From the NCBI RefSeq assembly GCF_013033355.1, contig NZ_WQDY01000001.1, positions 434,001 to 498,000 of the forward strand: a DNA stretch of 64,000 bases. Reading direction: 5' to 3'. The notes below the pieces were generated by a model that searched no databases, was not told the origin of the DNA, and saw only the letters and a program-made list of their open reading frames with translations. This document shows positions 17,425 through 25,657 of this stretch, one piece after another; the stretch's first letter is position 1; every line of letters starts with the position of its first letter. Position numbers and translations under genes: made by a program. The stretch is from Ruegeria lacuscaerulensis (GTDB taxonomy: Bacteria; Pseudomonadota; Alphaproteobacteria; Rhodobacterales; Rhodobacteraceae).

Positions 17425-18864
17425 TTATTCAGCGGGGATGTATGGATCCTTAGTGCCAGGCTTAATTGGAGGCTCTTTTTGAAGTGAGATTGCGTGCTGA
17501 GTAAGTTGTTTCAGAGCTGCCTGCGGTACCCAAGTCTCAGGAAACAAGACATTCTGTGTCTCACCGGGGTCTTTATAGAGATTGTAGATCCGCGGCACGC
17601 CGTAACTTACGGTACCTGTCAGAATGTTCTGCTGCTCTTTGAGGTGTACTTTCCAGTTCCGCCATTTCACGCCCCAAACGTCGTTACCCATATAAACAAT
17701 TACGCCTTCCCGATTTGATTTCTCCTTATTTCCAAGGAAAAACTCGGTCTGGTCGATACCATCTATTATCCGGTCGTCTGGAACTGAGCCGCTCGCTATA
17801 TTGGCGAATGTGGGGAATAAATCCATTTCATGAATAATTTCGTCACTGGTTACACCAGCCGGAATTTTGCCTGGCCAACGCACTGCGAACGGCACTCTCA
17901 AGCTGCCCTCGAACCCGGTGAATAGCGAGCCGCGCCAAGGACCTGCATTGCCCGGTATGAAATATTCAACGGAGGGAGTATTTGATCCTTCAGGCAAGAT
18001 TTCAGGACCATTGTCGGCCGTGAAAATAAAGATCGTGTTGTCTCGTATTCCGAGATCGTCAATCGCGTCTAATAGCATACCATTGTAAGCATCGATCTGT
18101 GCCAGCACATCTGCAAATCTACCGTTGCCGGTAGAGCCCGCAAAATCCGGATGGGGAATGAGGGGGTAGTGTGTCATTGTGTAAGGCAGGTAGAGGAAAA
18201 AAGGCGTTTCAGATGCGGCGTGACGAGCCATAAAGTCGATCGCGCGCCTAGTTAACTCACCGTCGATCAATGCCCGCTGCTCAAGATCATAGTCCAAAAC
18301 CTGCTGCGGTGTTGAACCTCGAATGCCTTCATAAATGTGGGTTCCGGCAACACCGCTTTCGGAAAACCCATCAAGGATGGACCAAGGTGTTTCGTCGCTT
18401 GAGTTTGGGATTCCGTACCACTCCTCAAAACCCTGATCAGTAGGAAATCGACCTTCTGTATGACCAAGGTGCCACTTGCCGAACATGCCAGTTGCATACC
18501 CCGCATCAGACAGCATTTCGGCCATGGTAACTTCCCACTGCACCAAGCCATATACGCCCCCTCCTAAAGGGATTGTACCATTGCCGGTCCGAACAGCGTA
18601 GCGACCGGTCATTATCGCTGCGCGTGATGGTGTGCATTGAGACTCGACGTTGAAGTTTGTGAGTCTCAAACCTTCAGCAGCCAATTGGTCTAGACGTGGA
18701 GTCGCTGCACCACGCGTTATTCCGCCGCCATTAAATCCAGGCTCGCCCCAACCGAAGTTGTCCATGAACACCAAAACAATGTTGGGTTTCTCGGACGCGT
18801 AAGCCGCCGTGCCGAACAGAGTCGTGACTGCAACTGCAAATGCTATGAATGTTCGACCCATCAT
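17425..18864 (-). CDS. Exported sulfatase (arylsulfatase family)
   Basis: The 479-aa protein has a signal peptide (FIAFAVAVTTLFGTAAYA) and the alkaline-phosphatase-like sulfatase fold. The nucleophile motif CTPSRAAIMTGRY is at residues 77 onward; its cysteine is the residue converted to formylglycine. Metal ligands are visible in FMDNFGWGEPG near 35 and FTADNGPE in the middle. A formylglycine-generating enzyme is needed and is not in this window. It probably releases sulfate from a sulfated organic compound in the periplasm. It follows the outer-membrane barrel gene with a 43-bp gap, so the two form an operon. The start is the first of two adjacent ATGs behind GGAG; a longer frame would overlap the upstream gene. 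Confidence 0.92.
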   Translation of the reverse strand: MMGRTFIAFAVAVTTLFGTAAYASEKPNIVLVFMDNFGWGEPGFNGGGITRGAATPRLDQLAAEGLRLTNFNVESQCTPSRAAIMTGRYAVRTGNGTIPLGGGVYGLVQWEVTMAEMLSDAGYATGMFGKWHLGHTEGRFPTDQGFEEWYGIPNSSDETPWSILDGFSESGVAGTHIYEGIRGSTPQQVLDYDLEQRALIDGELTRRAIDFMARHAASETPFFLYLPYTMTHYPLIPHPDFAGSTGNGRFADVLAQIDAYNGMLLDAIDDLGIRDNTIFIFTADNGPEILPEGSNTPSVEYFIPGNAGPWRGSLFTGFEGSLRVPFAVRWPGKIPAGVTSDEIIHEMDLFPTFANIASGSVPDDRIIDGIDQTEFFLGNKEKSNREGVIVYMGNDVWGVKWRNWKVHLKEQQNILTGTVSYGVPRIYNLYKDPGETQNVLFPETWVPQAALKQLTQHAISLQKEPPIKPGTKDPYIPAE

Positions 18865-18907
18865 CTTGCTCTCCAAAACGAAATTTGAGTAATGCAGGGG
18901 CTCAGGA

Positions 18908-19729
18908 TCAGAATATATATTTGACCCCGCCCTCGAAGTTCCAATCCAGTGGTTCGTCTGGTCCCAAGCCGACACCAGGGCGGCCGTAAAGAGTGACGCC
19001 GGATTTCCACGTGTATCCAACCTCCGCATCGAAAACACCGCCCTGGGTATCGTTTTCCCAATCCACAATGTATTGAGGATTCAAGAGCATATAGAGCTGC
19101 TGCTCAGGCCATTGCTTTAGGAAAAAGACATCAAATCGGGTCTCATTGACATCGTCGCCGACGTTTGATCCCACATTAAAAGCATGCTGTATGCCGGGGA
19201 AGAGCCCGGAACTCTTAATGCCGAACGGATTGAAGAACGCGTAAAATAACTGCGGACCCAATACAACGTCATCGTCGCCGAGGATGTCCTCTGACGCGGT
19301 GGGCAACCATACCTCTAATCCGTATGCGAAAGCTTGCCGAGTCTCGGGATTCAGATAGGGAACGGTCAAGACGCGAAAGTTGATATCCCCAAGGCCCGCC
19401 TCATCAAAAAAAAAGCCGGGGCCAGTAACATCAACTGATCGATGAGGAATTTTTATCCGAAACTGCCATTTACCTTTGGCGAACGGCGTTCGGTATTCAA
19501 ACGTAGTAACGTTTCCCGTGTTTCCGCCTCCTAAATCTTGATATTCATGATAAAGGCGGACGTCTTTCTGAAAATTAATCGGGTTTGTTCCGGTTTTGTC
19601 ATCTTTAGAACGGAATTTTTCGTCGGAAGCTTGTTCTGCTTCTGAAGCTTCTTGTGCCAGAGCAGGATTGATTGTCTGCAATGCGGTTAGGCAAACAGAA
19701 AACGCTAGGGACAAAAAATAATATTTCAT
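18908..19729 (-). CDS. Outer-membrane beta-barrel protein (MetA-pathway/phenol_MetA_deg-like)
   Basis: A 273-aa protein with signal peptide (MKYYFLSLAFSVCLTALQTINPALA), an acidic low-complexity linker, and then alternating polar/hydrophobic strands ending in the aromatic C-terminus GVKYIF expected for an outer-membrane barrel. The central GLGDINFRVLTVPYL and YGLEVWLPTASED stretches resemble the PF13557 family annotated near aromatic-degradation genes. It likely lets the substrate of the co-transcribed sulfatase across the outer membrane. The start at 19729 is behind CGGAG. A conserved 22-bp element lies about 95 bp upstream. Confidence 0.85.
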   Translation of the reverse strand: MKYYFLSLAFSVCLTALQTINPALAQEASEAEQASDEKFRSKDDKTGTNPINFQKDVRLYHEYQDLGGGNTGNVTTFEYRTPFAKGKWQFRIKIPHRSVDVTGPGFFFDEAGLGDINFRVLTVPYLNPETRQAFAYGLEVWLPTASEDILGDDDVVLGPQLFYAFFNPFGIKSSGLFPGIQHAFNVGSNVGDDVNETRFDVFFLKQWPEQQLYMLLNPQYIVDWENDTQGGVFDAEVGYTWKSGVTLYGRPGVGLGPDEPLDWNFEGGVKYIF

Positions 19730-19823
19730 GACGCACTCCGAATTCCATTGGGTTCGCCACTTTCTGAAGTGGCGATCAGGAAGACTTGTAGCGGTTACGC
19801 TACTATCCTTGGTCTTAGGAAGT

Positions 19824-19845
19824 CGTTGCCATTTCACGACAAAAT
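19824..19845 (-). promoter_or_regulatory. Candidate operator A, upstream of the barrel/sulfatase operon
   Basis: Read on the minus strand (towards the operon) this begins ATTTTGTCGTGAAATGG and matches 22381-22402 at 21 of 22 positions. Similarity extends outward: a TGCCG lies 3 nt before both copies and a TTCCTxAGA block follows 3 nt after both. The core fits TGTCG-T-N8-AA, close to the half-site described for the AraC-type regulator ArgR of Pseudomonas; the block 21 bp on could be a weak second half-site. Confidence 0.6.
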
Positions 19846-20012
19846 TTGCGGCACTACCAATGCAGCTTTCGCGGTTTCACATGCTAAAGTGAAGAAAACT
19901 GGCCACGCAAATTGAATATTGAGTCAAACTCTGTGGAAAGGACTACAGGCATACTCAGAAGTGAAAATGAGAAAGCTAGCGAAACAGCTTATTGAACCGC
20001 GGCAATTGGGGA

Positions 20013-21113
20013 TCATCTTCGCGGTTCTTGGATAAGCAGAGACGGAAGGCTCACAGCCTCGCTGCCTGCGACCTCTCCGAGAGAATTAGTCTCCTTCAAG
20101 CCTCGGCCAATAAGTTGAACAACCTTAGGCGACTCAGCAAATTTTCCGTGGCTCTTCGTTCCAACGTCGTCGACTTCGCTGAGATCAATTACTGAAACAC
20201 CAAGGTCTTCCAATTGCTCAATGTTTGCTTGCCCAAGTCGTGTTTGTCGTCCAGCAATTAAGCTTGAAAGCTTCAACGCGTAGTCGGCCTTCGAAGTAAG
20301 GATGTATACGTCATCTACGACTTCGGGGATCAATTGCAATTGAGCACGAAACAGGTCGAGATCGATGTCCGGTGAAGCCAGAATAATGTTCTTCAGTCGG
20401 TTCTTACGATCAAAATGGCCAGTTGTCGTTGCGTAGACAATGCCTTCCATTATGGCAAAGCTGCCCATGGACCATGCTAAGATATCAACCCTGTTCGCAT
20501 TGCTGCGCGTCAGCAAATCTGCGGCAGTCACCATTTGAACTCTAGATTGAAGTGCACTGTTAAGGTCGTAAACATATCGTGTGGCGCTAGCGTAAGATGC
20601 CCAGGAAAAAAGTACCGGAACGCCTTCGAAACCTGAGTCTTGCACGAATTGGGTTAACCTAAGTGTCGCGTCGCTCAGGGTCATATTATACCCGTGTACG
20701 AAACCTAAGATCGTTCGATCTTCTGGAGATCTTCTTTCCAATTCTCTATTCATACTTGATAGGAACTTACCGTCGGTTTCATACACCACAGGTTCAATTA
20801 CAGTGAAGTTCTTGCGCGGGTCTGGTGGATTTGTTTTCGATCTCTCTATCTTTGAGGTCGTGTGGTTAGGGGGCACGGTTACAACGACTGACGAAAGGCC
20901 GAGTTGCCCTGATCGTTGACGAGAATATAGTTCAGCTTCAACGCCACTTCGAGCTCTGGATGTCATGATGAAAACTTTATGGCTTGTTATACCCGGCACC
21001 TGGGATGGCGACACATCCGGATTTTCAATGCCAATAAGATCCGGCGGACGCGTACAACTTAGTAGTGCAAGGCACAAAACTAGGGAGAACAATGCTTGCC
21101 GAAGTATGCCCAT
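20013..21113 (-). CDS. Alpha/beta-hydrolase lipoprotein (DUF900 family)
   Basis: A 366-aa protein with a lipoprotein signal (LVLCLALLSC, lipobox cysteine near residue 20), so it is probably membrane-anchored in the periplasm. The hydrolase core shows the FVHGYN oxyanion segment and the nucleophile elbow AWSMGS, with Asp in SPDIDLD as a likely triad member; the pattern matches DUF900 esterase-like proteins. The usual first Gly of GxSxG is Ala. The start is the ATG at 21113, the preceding in-frame codon being TTG. It lies between the AraC-type regulator gene and the barrel/sulfatase operon, all on the same strand. Substrate unknown. Confidence 0.88.
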   Translation of the reverse strand: MGILRQALFSLVLCLALLSCTRPPDLIGIENPDVSPSQVPGITSHKVFIMTSRARSGVEAELYSRQRSGQLGLSSVVVTVPPNHTTSKIERSKTNPPDPRKNFTVIEPVVYETDGKFLSSMNRELERRSPEDRTILGFVHGYNMTLSDATLRLTQFVQDSGFEGVPVLFSWASYASATRYVYDLNSALQSRVQMVTAADLLTRSNANRVDILAWSMGSFAIMEGIVYATTTGHFDRKNRLKNIILASPDIDLDLFRAQLQLIPEVVDDVYILTSKADYALKLSSLIAGRQTRLGQANIEQLEDLGVSVIDLSEVDDVGTKSHGKFAESPKVVQLIGRGLKETNSLGEVAGSEAVSLPSLLIQEPRR

Positions 21114-21191
21114 CAAAAAGCGCGCTCCCTGTTAGTAAATGAGACCTCCACATTCGGTCAGGAAAGTTCCGCAAGATTTTGCAAGCTGGGT

Positions 21192-22223
21192 CTACATCAA
21201 TCGTGCTGACGCGGTTATTTCAGATCTGTATTTGCTTGGTGAAACTTCGAATACTCGTGTAAACGCGCGTGTGAAATGTGAAGTGGCGGAGTAACCAAGC
21301 TCGTTGCCAATGATCGCCACTGTCGCCTCACTTCCTCGTAAAAGCTCACATGCCCTTTGCATTCGAACTCGCTCCAATAAATCTCGGAATCCGATACCGT
21401 GTGCCTCAAGCCTACGTTGCAAGGTGCGAGGGCCCATTGCCAAAGCGCGGGCGGTTTCCTCAAGACCGCTCTTTCCATCCGGCAAGTGTATCTTGATCAG
21501 GTGAGCGACCGACCCAATAAAATCTAGCGGCAAATCTTCACCCAAATGCTTTAGGTCGGCGAGGGAAACCAGTGCATCGCCATTGGAGGCTTGAATGGCC
21601 CGTGCTTCTTCGAATTGATCCCGGTCCAAAACGAACGCAAAGCTGTCCGAACAAAAATGCACAGGCGCTTCGAATGTATCTTCATAGTCTTGCTCCCAAG
21701 GTCCACTTGAACACGCTAATTTTATGCTCTTCGGGCACCATTCAGGACCAAGATAGGCTCGAATAACGGCCTCAAGAATACGCAGGGTCATATCACCTGC
21801 TTGGCGAAAACCAACAATAGACTGGAAAAGGTTCTGATAACCTATAGTGCACTCATTTTCTGAGTACTGTACTGAGATTTCACTCCCACTTTCGTAATAC
21901 GGTAGCCCGGTTTTAAACTTAGCGATCGCACCTTTCAGCGTTTTTGCGGAAAGGACAAAATCTGCCATTGCACCGTATTCGCTCAGTTCTATTCCTTCAG
22001 TAGCCTTAAGGCCAAAAGATCGAATGCCTGTTACTTCAGCGGCGTTTCGGTACAGCCCGATAATGTCTTTCATGGGGATGACAGCGTCACGGTCGTCCAA
22101 AATTTCGTAAGGAAGAATCTGCCGATCTAACGTGCGGCGCAGCGCTTCTTCTCCACCCCAAGCTAGAATTAACTCAGGTAGCCCATTTAAATCGCTAACG
22201 CGCCCAAACGTCATTTCACTCAT
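21192..22223 (-). CDS. AraC-family transcriptional regulator
   Basis: The 343-aa protein has an N-terminal arabinose-binding-like domain of the PF12625 type (about 15-210, with SFGLKATEGIELSEYGAMADFVLSAKTL) and a C-terminal double helix-turn-helix domain from about 240. Typical blocks are ARALAMGPRTLQRRLEAHGIGFRDLLERVR and IGNELGYSATSHFTRAFTRVFEVSPSKYR. This is the OruR/ArgR-like branch, which senses small metabolites. It sits between the two gene sets that share the 22-bp element, which makes it the prime candidate for the protein that binds it. The start may be 22223 or 22214; neither has a strong Shine-Dalgarno. Confidence 0.93.
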   Translation of the reverse strand: MSEMTFGRVSDLNGLPELILAWGGEEALRRTLDRQILPYEILDDRDAVIPMKDIIGLYRNAAEVTGIRSFGLKATEGIELSEYGAMADFVLSAKTLKGAIAKFKTGLPYYESGSEISVQYSENECTIGYQNLFQSIVGFRQAGDMTLRILEAVIRAYLGPEWCPKSIKLACSSGPWEQDYEDTFEAPVHFCSDSFAFVLDRDQFEEARAIQASNGDALVSLADLKHLGEDLPLDFIGSVAHLIKIHLPDGKSGLEETARALAMGPRTLQRRLEAHGIGFRDLLERVRMQRACELLRGSEATVAIIGNELGYSATSHFTRAFTRVFEVSPSKYRSEITASARLM

Positions 22224-22690
22224 AACTAAATATCATGGCTGCGGGAGCCTTATGTCAACTTGGCGTAGATTCAGCGCTTTCCTCTAGCTTCGAGACGGAA
22301 CGCCGCCGCGCTGTGAGAAAACACGCGGCTTGATGACCATTGCAAAGCAAAGTTTTGCAATCGATCAAGCCATTGCCGGGATTTTGTCGTGAAATGGTAA
22401 CGCCGTTCCTCAGAAAGATAGAGCAAGCGAAACTTGATCATCATAACATCGGCATGAGGCTACGATCTACCATTCCAGAAGCGGTGGACGGCGACAAAGC
22501 GTATTTGCTCAATGGTTGGATTACTCAGTCCAGCCCGAGCGATTGCAATAGGTTTCCTCCGGTTTGAGAGAAACTGGTCGAATGAGACACTTGTGGCTGG
22601 CTTGGAAAGCAATCCCAGCAAGTGAGCCTCCTCGCAAGCCAATGCAAAAGCAAGCGACGTTGGAGTAGTTATGTATTTAGGGAAAGAAAA
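22224..22690. other. Intergenic region between AraC and MFS genes
   Basis: About 470 bp. It holds operator copy B (22381-22402) and, just before it, an A/T-rich imperfect inverted repeat TTGCAAAGCAAAGTTTTGCAA broken by the spacer (22341-22360 region). Short open frames on both strands here lack start signals and are not called. Operator B is nearly 290 bp from the MFS start, so a long leader or an unrecognised small gene is possible. Confidence 0.4.
22381..22402 (+). promoter_or_regulatory. Candidate operator B, upstream of the MFS gene
   Basis: A plus-strand copy beginning ATTTTGTCGTGAAATGG, 21/22 identical to the element in front of the barrel/sulfatase operon and oriented towards its own downstream gene in the same way. 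The flanking TGCCG and TTCCTCAGA blocks are also shared. Confidence 0.6.
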
Positions 22691-23986
22691 GTGAACGCCC
22701 AAATTCTGTCACTACGCGCACTATTTGTTTCTGTTGGTGCGATACAGTTAGCAACAGCAGCCCTGGGAACGCTAGTCGCTCTTCAAATCGCGTCGATTGG
22801 AGGAACTCAAGAAGCCGCTTCGATTGTCGCTGCAGCTTATTCGCTTGGGTTTATGGTTGGCTGTTTTTACATCGCTAAGCCGCTAGCTCGGATTGGGCAC
22901 ATCCGGGCCTTCACGGCGGCCGCTGCGATTTGCACGCTTTTCACTCTAATTCTGTCGAGTACCCAAGAACCAGTCATAATGGTGTTTGTTCGGTTCATCA
23001 CCGGGCTCGCGACGGCAGGTCTATACGCTATCGGCGATGCTTGGATCAATGACACTGCCGGACCTGAAAACCGAGGACGCATACTCGCAGTTTACGCAAT
23101 CGTTCTCGGCATCGTGTCGGTTCTGAGCCAAGGGATTGTCATTAACCAATCAGCCGAGCTTTCAGAAGCCTTTGTTCTTGTCTCGATGTTCTATTGCTTC
23201 GCAATTGTCGTGCTTGCAACAACGCGGACCAATCCTGCGAGTCCCGGAGGAACAGCGAATATTAGGATTAGCGAAGTCTTCAGAGAGTCGCCCACAGCGT
23301 TCGTCGGCGCTTTTATAAACGGTCTTCTAGTCACTGTTATGTTAACAGTTGTTCCGTTTCGTGCCAGCGTGCTGGGGCTCGATCCCAGGACAATTGCTAT
23401 TGGAATTGGATTGGCCTACGCGGGCCGCATTTTTTTCCAGTTCCCGCTCGGAAAAGCCTCTGACGAAATGGACCGTCGGATTTTGATTGCTGGCGTCTCT
23501 GTATTTACCGCTATGATACTGTTACTGTTCGTTGTTTTGGGCAAGGGCGACGCCGCGGCTGCCAAGGGCGACTATGGTATAGGGTGGCAGCTTTTTGGGT
23601 TTGCTTTGGTTTTCCTCTTGGGTGGCTTGCTTCTCCCAACCTATTCGTTGCTAGTCGCGCATGGAATGGATCGAACTGTGCCGGTCTACGTTCCTTCTGC
23701 AGCAGTAACGCTACTCTTCGTTTGGACGCTCGGCGGTGTGACGGGGCCTGTTCTTGCAGCAATTGTGAGTAAGTTATTTGGCGATGGAAACATATTCTTG
23801 ATGTGCTTGGTCATCGCGCTCACGTTCTCACTGTTTGTCGTTTGGCGTAGGAATCGCCGCGATAGTGTACCGCAAGCTGCTCGAGCTACTCATGTGCCCG
23901 GTACCGCGACAAGCGTTGAGATGACGCCTGAGCAAAAGCGAGTACCGGTTTCTGCCACGATTTTGGGGGCAGAAGAGGAACTATGA
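22691..23986 (+). CDS. MFS transporter (YcaD-like)
   Basis: The 431-aa protein has twelve predicted helices with the major facilitator pattern: a first half with FMVGCFYIAKPLARIGHIRAFT (motif A-like loop) and FVRFITGLATAGLYAIGDAWINDTAGPENRGRI, a central loop, and a second half with FPLGKASDEMDRR. The WIND/RGR stretch fits the YcaD-like subgroup. The start is the GTG at 22691 behind AGGGAAAGA; a longer GTG-initiated frame from 22622 has no such signal. The C-terminal 45 residues are polar and disordered. The shared operator suggests it moves the substrate or product of the sulfatase route across the inner membrane. Confidence 0.9.
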   Translation: MNAQILSLRALFVSVGAIQLATAALGTLVALQIASIGGTQEAASIVAAAYSLGFMVGCFYIAKPLARIGHIRAFTAAAAICTLFTLILSSTQEPVIMVFVRFITGLATAGLYAIGDAWINDTAGPENRGRILAVYAIVLGIVSVLSQGIVINQSAELSEAFVLVSMFYCFAIVVLATTRTNPASPGGTANIRISEVFRESPTAFVGAFINGLLVTVMLTVVPFRASVLGLDPRTIAIGIGLAYAGRIFFQFPLGKASDEMDRRILIAGVSVFTAMILLLFVVLGKGDAAAAKGDYGIGWQLFGFALVFLLGGLLLPTYSLLVAHGMDRTVPVYVPSAAVTLLFVWTLGGVTGPVLAAIVSKLFGDGNIFLMCLVIALTFSLFVVWRRNRRDSVPQAARATHVPGTATSVEMTPEQKRVPVSATILGAEEEL

Positions 23987-24185
23987 TACTTATTAGCTTC
24001 GCGAGCTTCAGCTTTGTTTCGGATAGGCGAGTGTGTCGGGTGCCGCTTGGTATCACATTGCGAAGTAGCCAAGATGAGGCCTTACACCCGCAGATACAAG
24101 CATCATCACGCGGTCACAATCCGATAAGAAAATTTTTGAAATGCAATTCACGTTAAGTGTTGGGAACTCATTGAGTGAGGAAAAA

Positions 24186-24680
24186 ATGCGCAATAAAACA
24201 AAAGCTTCTGTATTTTATCTGTGCGTAGGTTTATTTGTAGGTTGGATGGTGTATCAACCTACGGCTCAGTCTTTCGCCCAAACCGCAAGCAGGAAATGTC
24301 CAGAAAACCCCGACAAATCAGGAACCTTCACATTGGAAGGCCAAAAGAGAGGAATATTCGTCGCTTTTAGACAGGGAGAAGGCGTCCTTACTCTCAACAA
24401 CGGTCAGCAGGTTGAGTTTACAGTAAGAGGGTTGAAGTTCGGCGAAACGGGATCGAGCACCGTACGAATAAAGGGAGATGTATACGGGCTGCAGTCCTTG
24501 GAAGACTTCGTTGGACACTATGAAGGAGTCGCTGGTGGCTTCTTGCCGATGATAGAACGAAAAGACGTACAAGTGGTGAATTCTAACTGTGTGACTCTAG
24601 TTGCTAAAGTCGTTGAATCGGGATTGCGCTACTCTCTTGTAGCCGGACAGAGTTTTTTAATTGAATTCCCTGAAGAATGA
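24186..24680 (+). CDS. Small exported protein of unknown function
   Basis: A 164-aa protein with an N-terminal hydrophobic signal (VFYLCVGLFVGWMVY, then SFAQTAS) and a mature beta-rich domain: SGTFTLEGQKRGIFVAFRQGEGVLTL, VEFTVRGLKFGETG and GDVYGLQSLEDFVGHYEGVAGG. This glycine-punctuated pattern recalls small periplasmic or lipid-binding barrels such as EipA-like proteins, but I cannot assign a family. Two cysteines (KCPEN, SNCVTL) could pair. ATG 24186 follows TGAGTGAGG. It is the last cargo gene before the recombinases. Confidence 0.75.
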   Translation: MRNKTKASVFYLCVGLFVGWMVYQPTAQSFAQTASRKCPENPDKSGTFTLEGQKRGIFVAFRQGEGVLTLNNGQQVEFTVRGLKFGETGSSTVRIKGDVYGLQSLEDFVGHYEGVAGGFLPMIERKDVQVVNSNCVTLVAKVVESGLRYSLVAGQSFLIEFPEE

Positions 24681-24998
24681 GAAATGGATTTGAGTACAAA
24701 TATTTACAATCGTCCTTCGTGAGATGGTCGACTTCCAAACAACAACAATAACAACACTTAAAACCCCCGATTTTTGAAGTCGCTTTCTGAAAACCCCCGC
24801 CCCCTCATTATTCGGATATGAATTCTGTCTGGCCAACTGCCCAGCGCTATACGGCTTGCTGGCCTCTGCCGATAAACCATGCCCATGTGTCAGCTTCAGA
24901 GCGTGGCGCAAATGTCTGTCCATGGAGTCGGTCTCGACTTTTGGCAGACACCCTGCCGCAACTTCTAAAACATCATTGGCAAACAAGGAGACCATCAC
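24681..24998. other. Non-coding region upstream of the serine recombinase
   Basis: About 320 bp with a CAACAACAATAACAACA run and a near-duplicate AAAACCCCCG pair (24760 and 24790 regions), which might be part of a recombination or regulatory site of the adjacent recombinase. No gene is supported; a 113-codon minus-strand frame here lacks a family match or ribosome binding site. Confidence 0.35.
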
Positions 24999-25550
24999 AT
25001 GATGATCGGATATGCTCGCACGTCGACACTGGAACAGAAAGCATCCCTAGAGGCTCAGAGAGAGTCACTGAGGGGCGTTGGGTGCGAGAAGGTGTACGAG
25101 GAACAGATAAGCTCTGTGGCCCTCAGAGAGTCCCTCAACGCCGCTATGGAGTTCTGCCGGGAAGGTGACGTTCTGGTAGTGACCAAACTGGACAGACTGG
25201 CCCGGTCTGTGAAGCATCTCGGGGAAATTGTGGACGACCTAGAAGCAAGGAATATTGGCCTTTGGGTGCTGAACCTAGGCTTGGATACGTCAAATGCCAC
25301 CGGGAAACTGATGCTGAATGTTCTGGGTTCCGTGGCTCAGTTTGAACGGGAGATGATGCTGGAACGTCAACGGGAAGGCATCGCCAAGGCAAAGGCCGAA
25401 GGCAAGTACAAGGGAAGAAAGCCCACTGCCAGAGCTAAGGCAACGGACATTGAGCAGTTGCTTTCTGAGGGGCTTAGCAAACGGGCGATAGCCAGACACC
25501 TGAACATCTCCGAAAGGTCAGTCTATCGAGTCGTGACGTCGCTGTCCTGA
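24999..25550 (+). CDS. Serine recombinase (resolvase/invertase family)
   Basis: A 183-aa small serine recombinase. The catalytic domain covers residues 1-135, with YARTSTLEQ placing the nucleophile at Ser9, the VVTKLDRLARS block with the conserved D-R pair, and the long E-helix region NVLGSVAQFEREMMLERQREGIAKAKAEGKYKGRK. A C-terminal helix-turn-helix (LSEGLSKRAIARHLNISERSVYRVV) binds DNA. It probably resolves multimers or inverts a segment of the element. Start 24999 behind GGAG; a terminator separates it from the integrase gene. Confidence 0.95.
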   Translation: MMIGYARTSTLEQKASLEAQRESLRGVGCEKVYEEQISSVALRESLNAAMEFCREGDVLVVTKLDRLARSVKHLGEIVDDLEARNIGLWVLNLGLDTSNATGKLMLNVLGSVAQFEREMMLERQREGIAKAKAEGKYKGRKPTARAKATDIEQLLSEGLSKRAIARHLNISERSVYRVVTSLS

Positions 25551-25597
25551 CACCTCACCACCTCAATCAGATCACTTAAAAAAACAATCGTCGTACG

Positions 25598-25629
25598 AGC
25601 CGCTTTGGATAATTCTGAGCGGCTTTTTT
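25598..25629 (+). terminator. Rho-independent terminator of the serine recombinase gene
   Basis: Stem AGCCGCT (25598-25604) / AGCGGCT (25618-25624), 13-nt loop, then a run of six T. It lies about 30 bp before the integrase start, implying separate control. Confidence 0.85.
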
Positions 25630-25657
25630 GTACGCCCAGCGCAAGAAAGACCAACTC

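Noticed and set aside
22460-22702. Minus-strand 80-codon frame near the MFS start
   Set aside because: Lies in the promoter region between AraC and MFS, no ribosome binding site and no family.
24657-24998. Minus-strand 113-codon frame before the serine recombinase
   Set aside because: Covers A/C-rich non-coding DNA and overlaps the end of the exported-protein gene; no motif.
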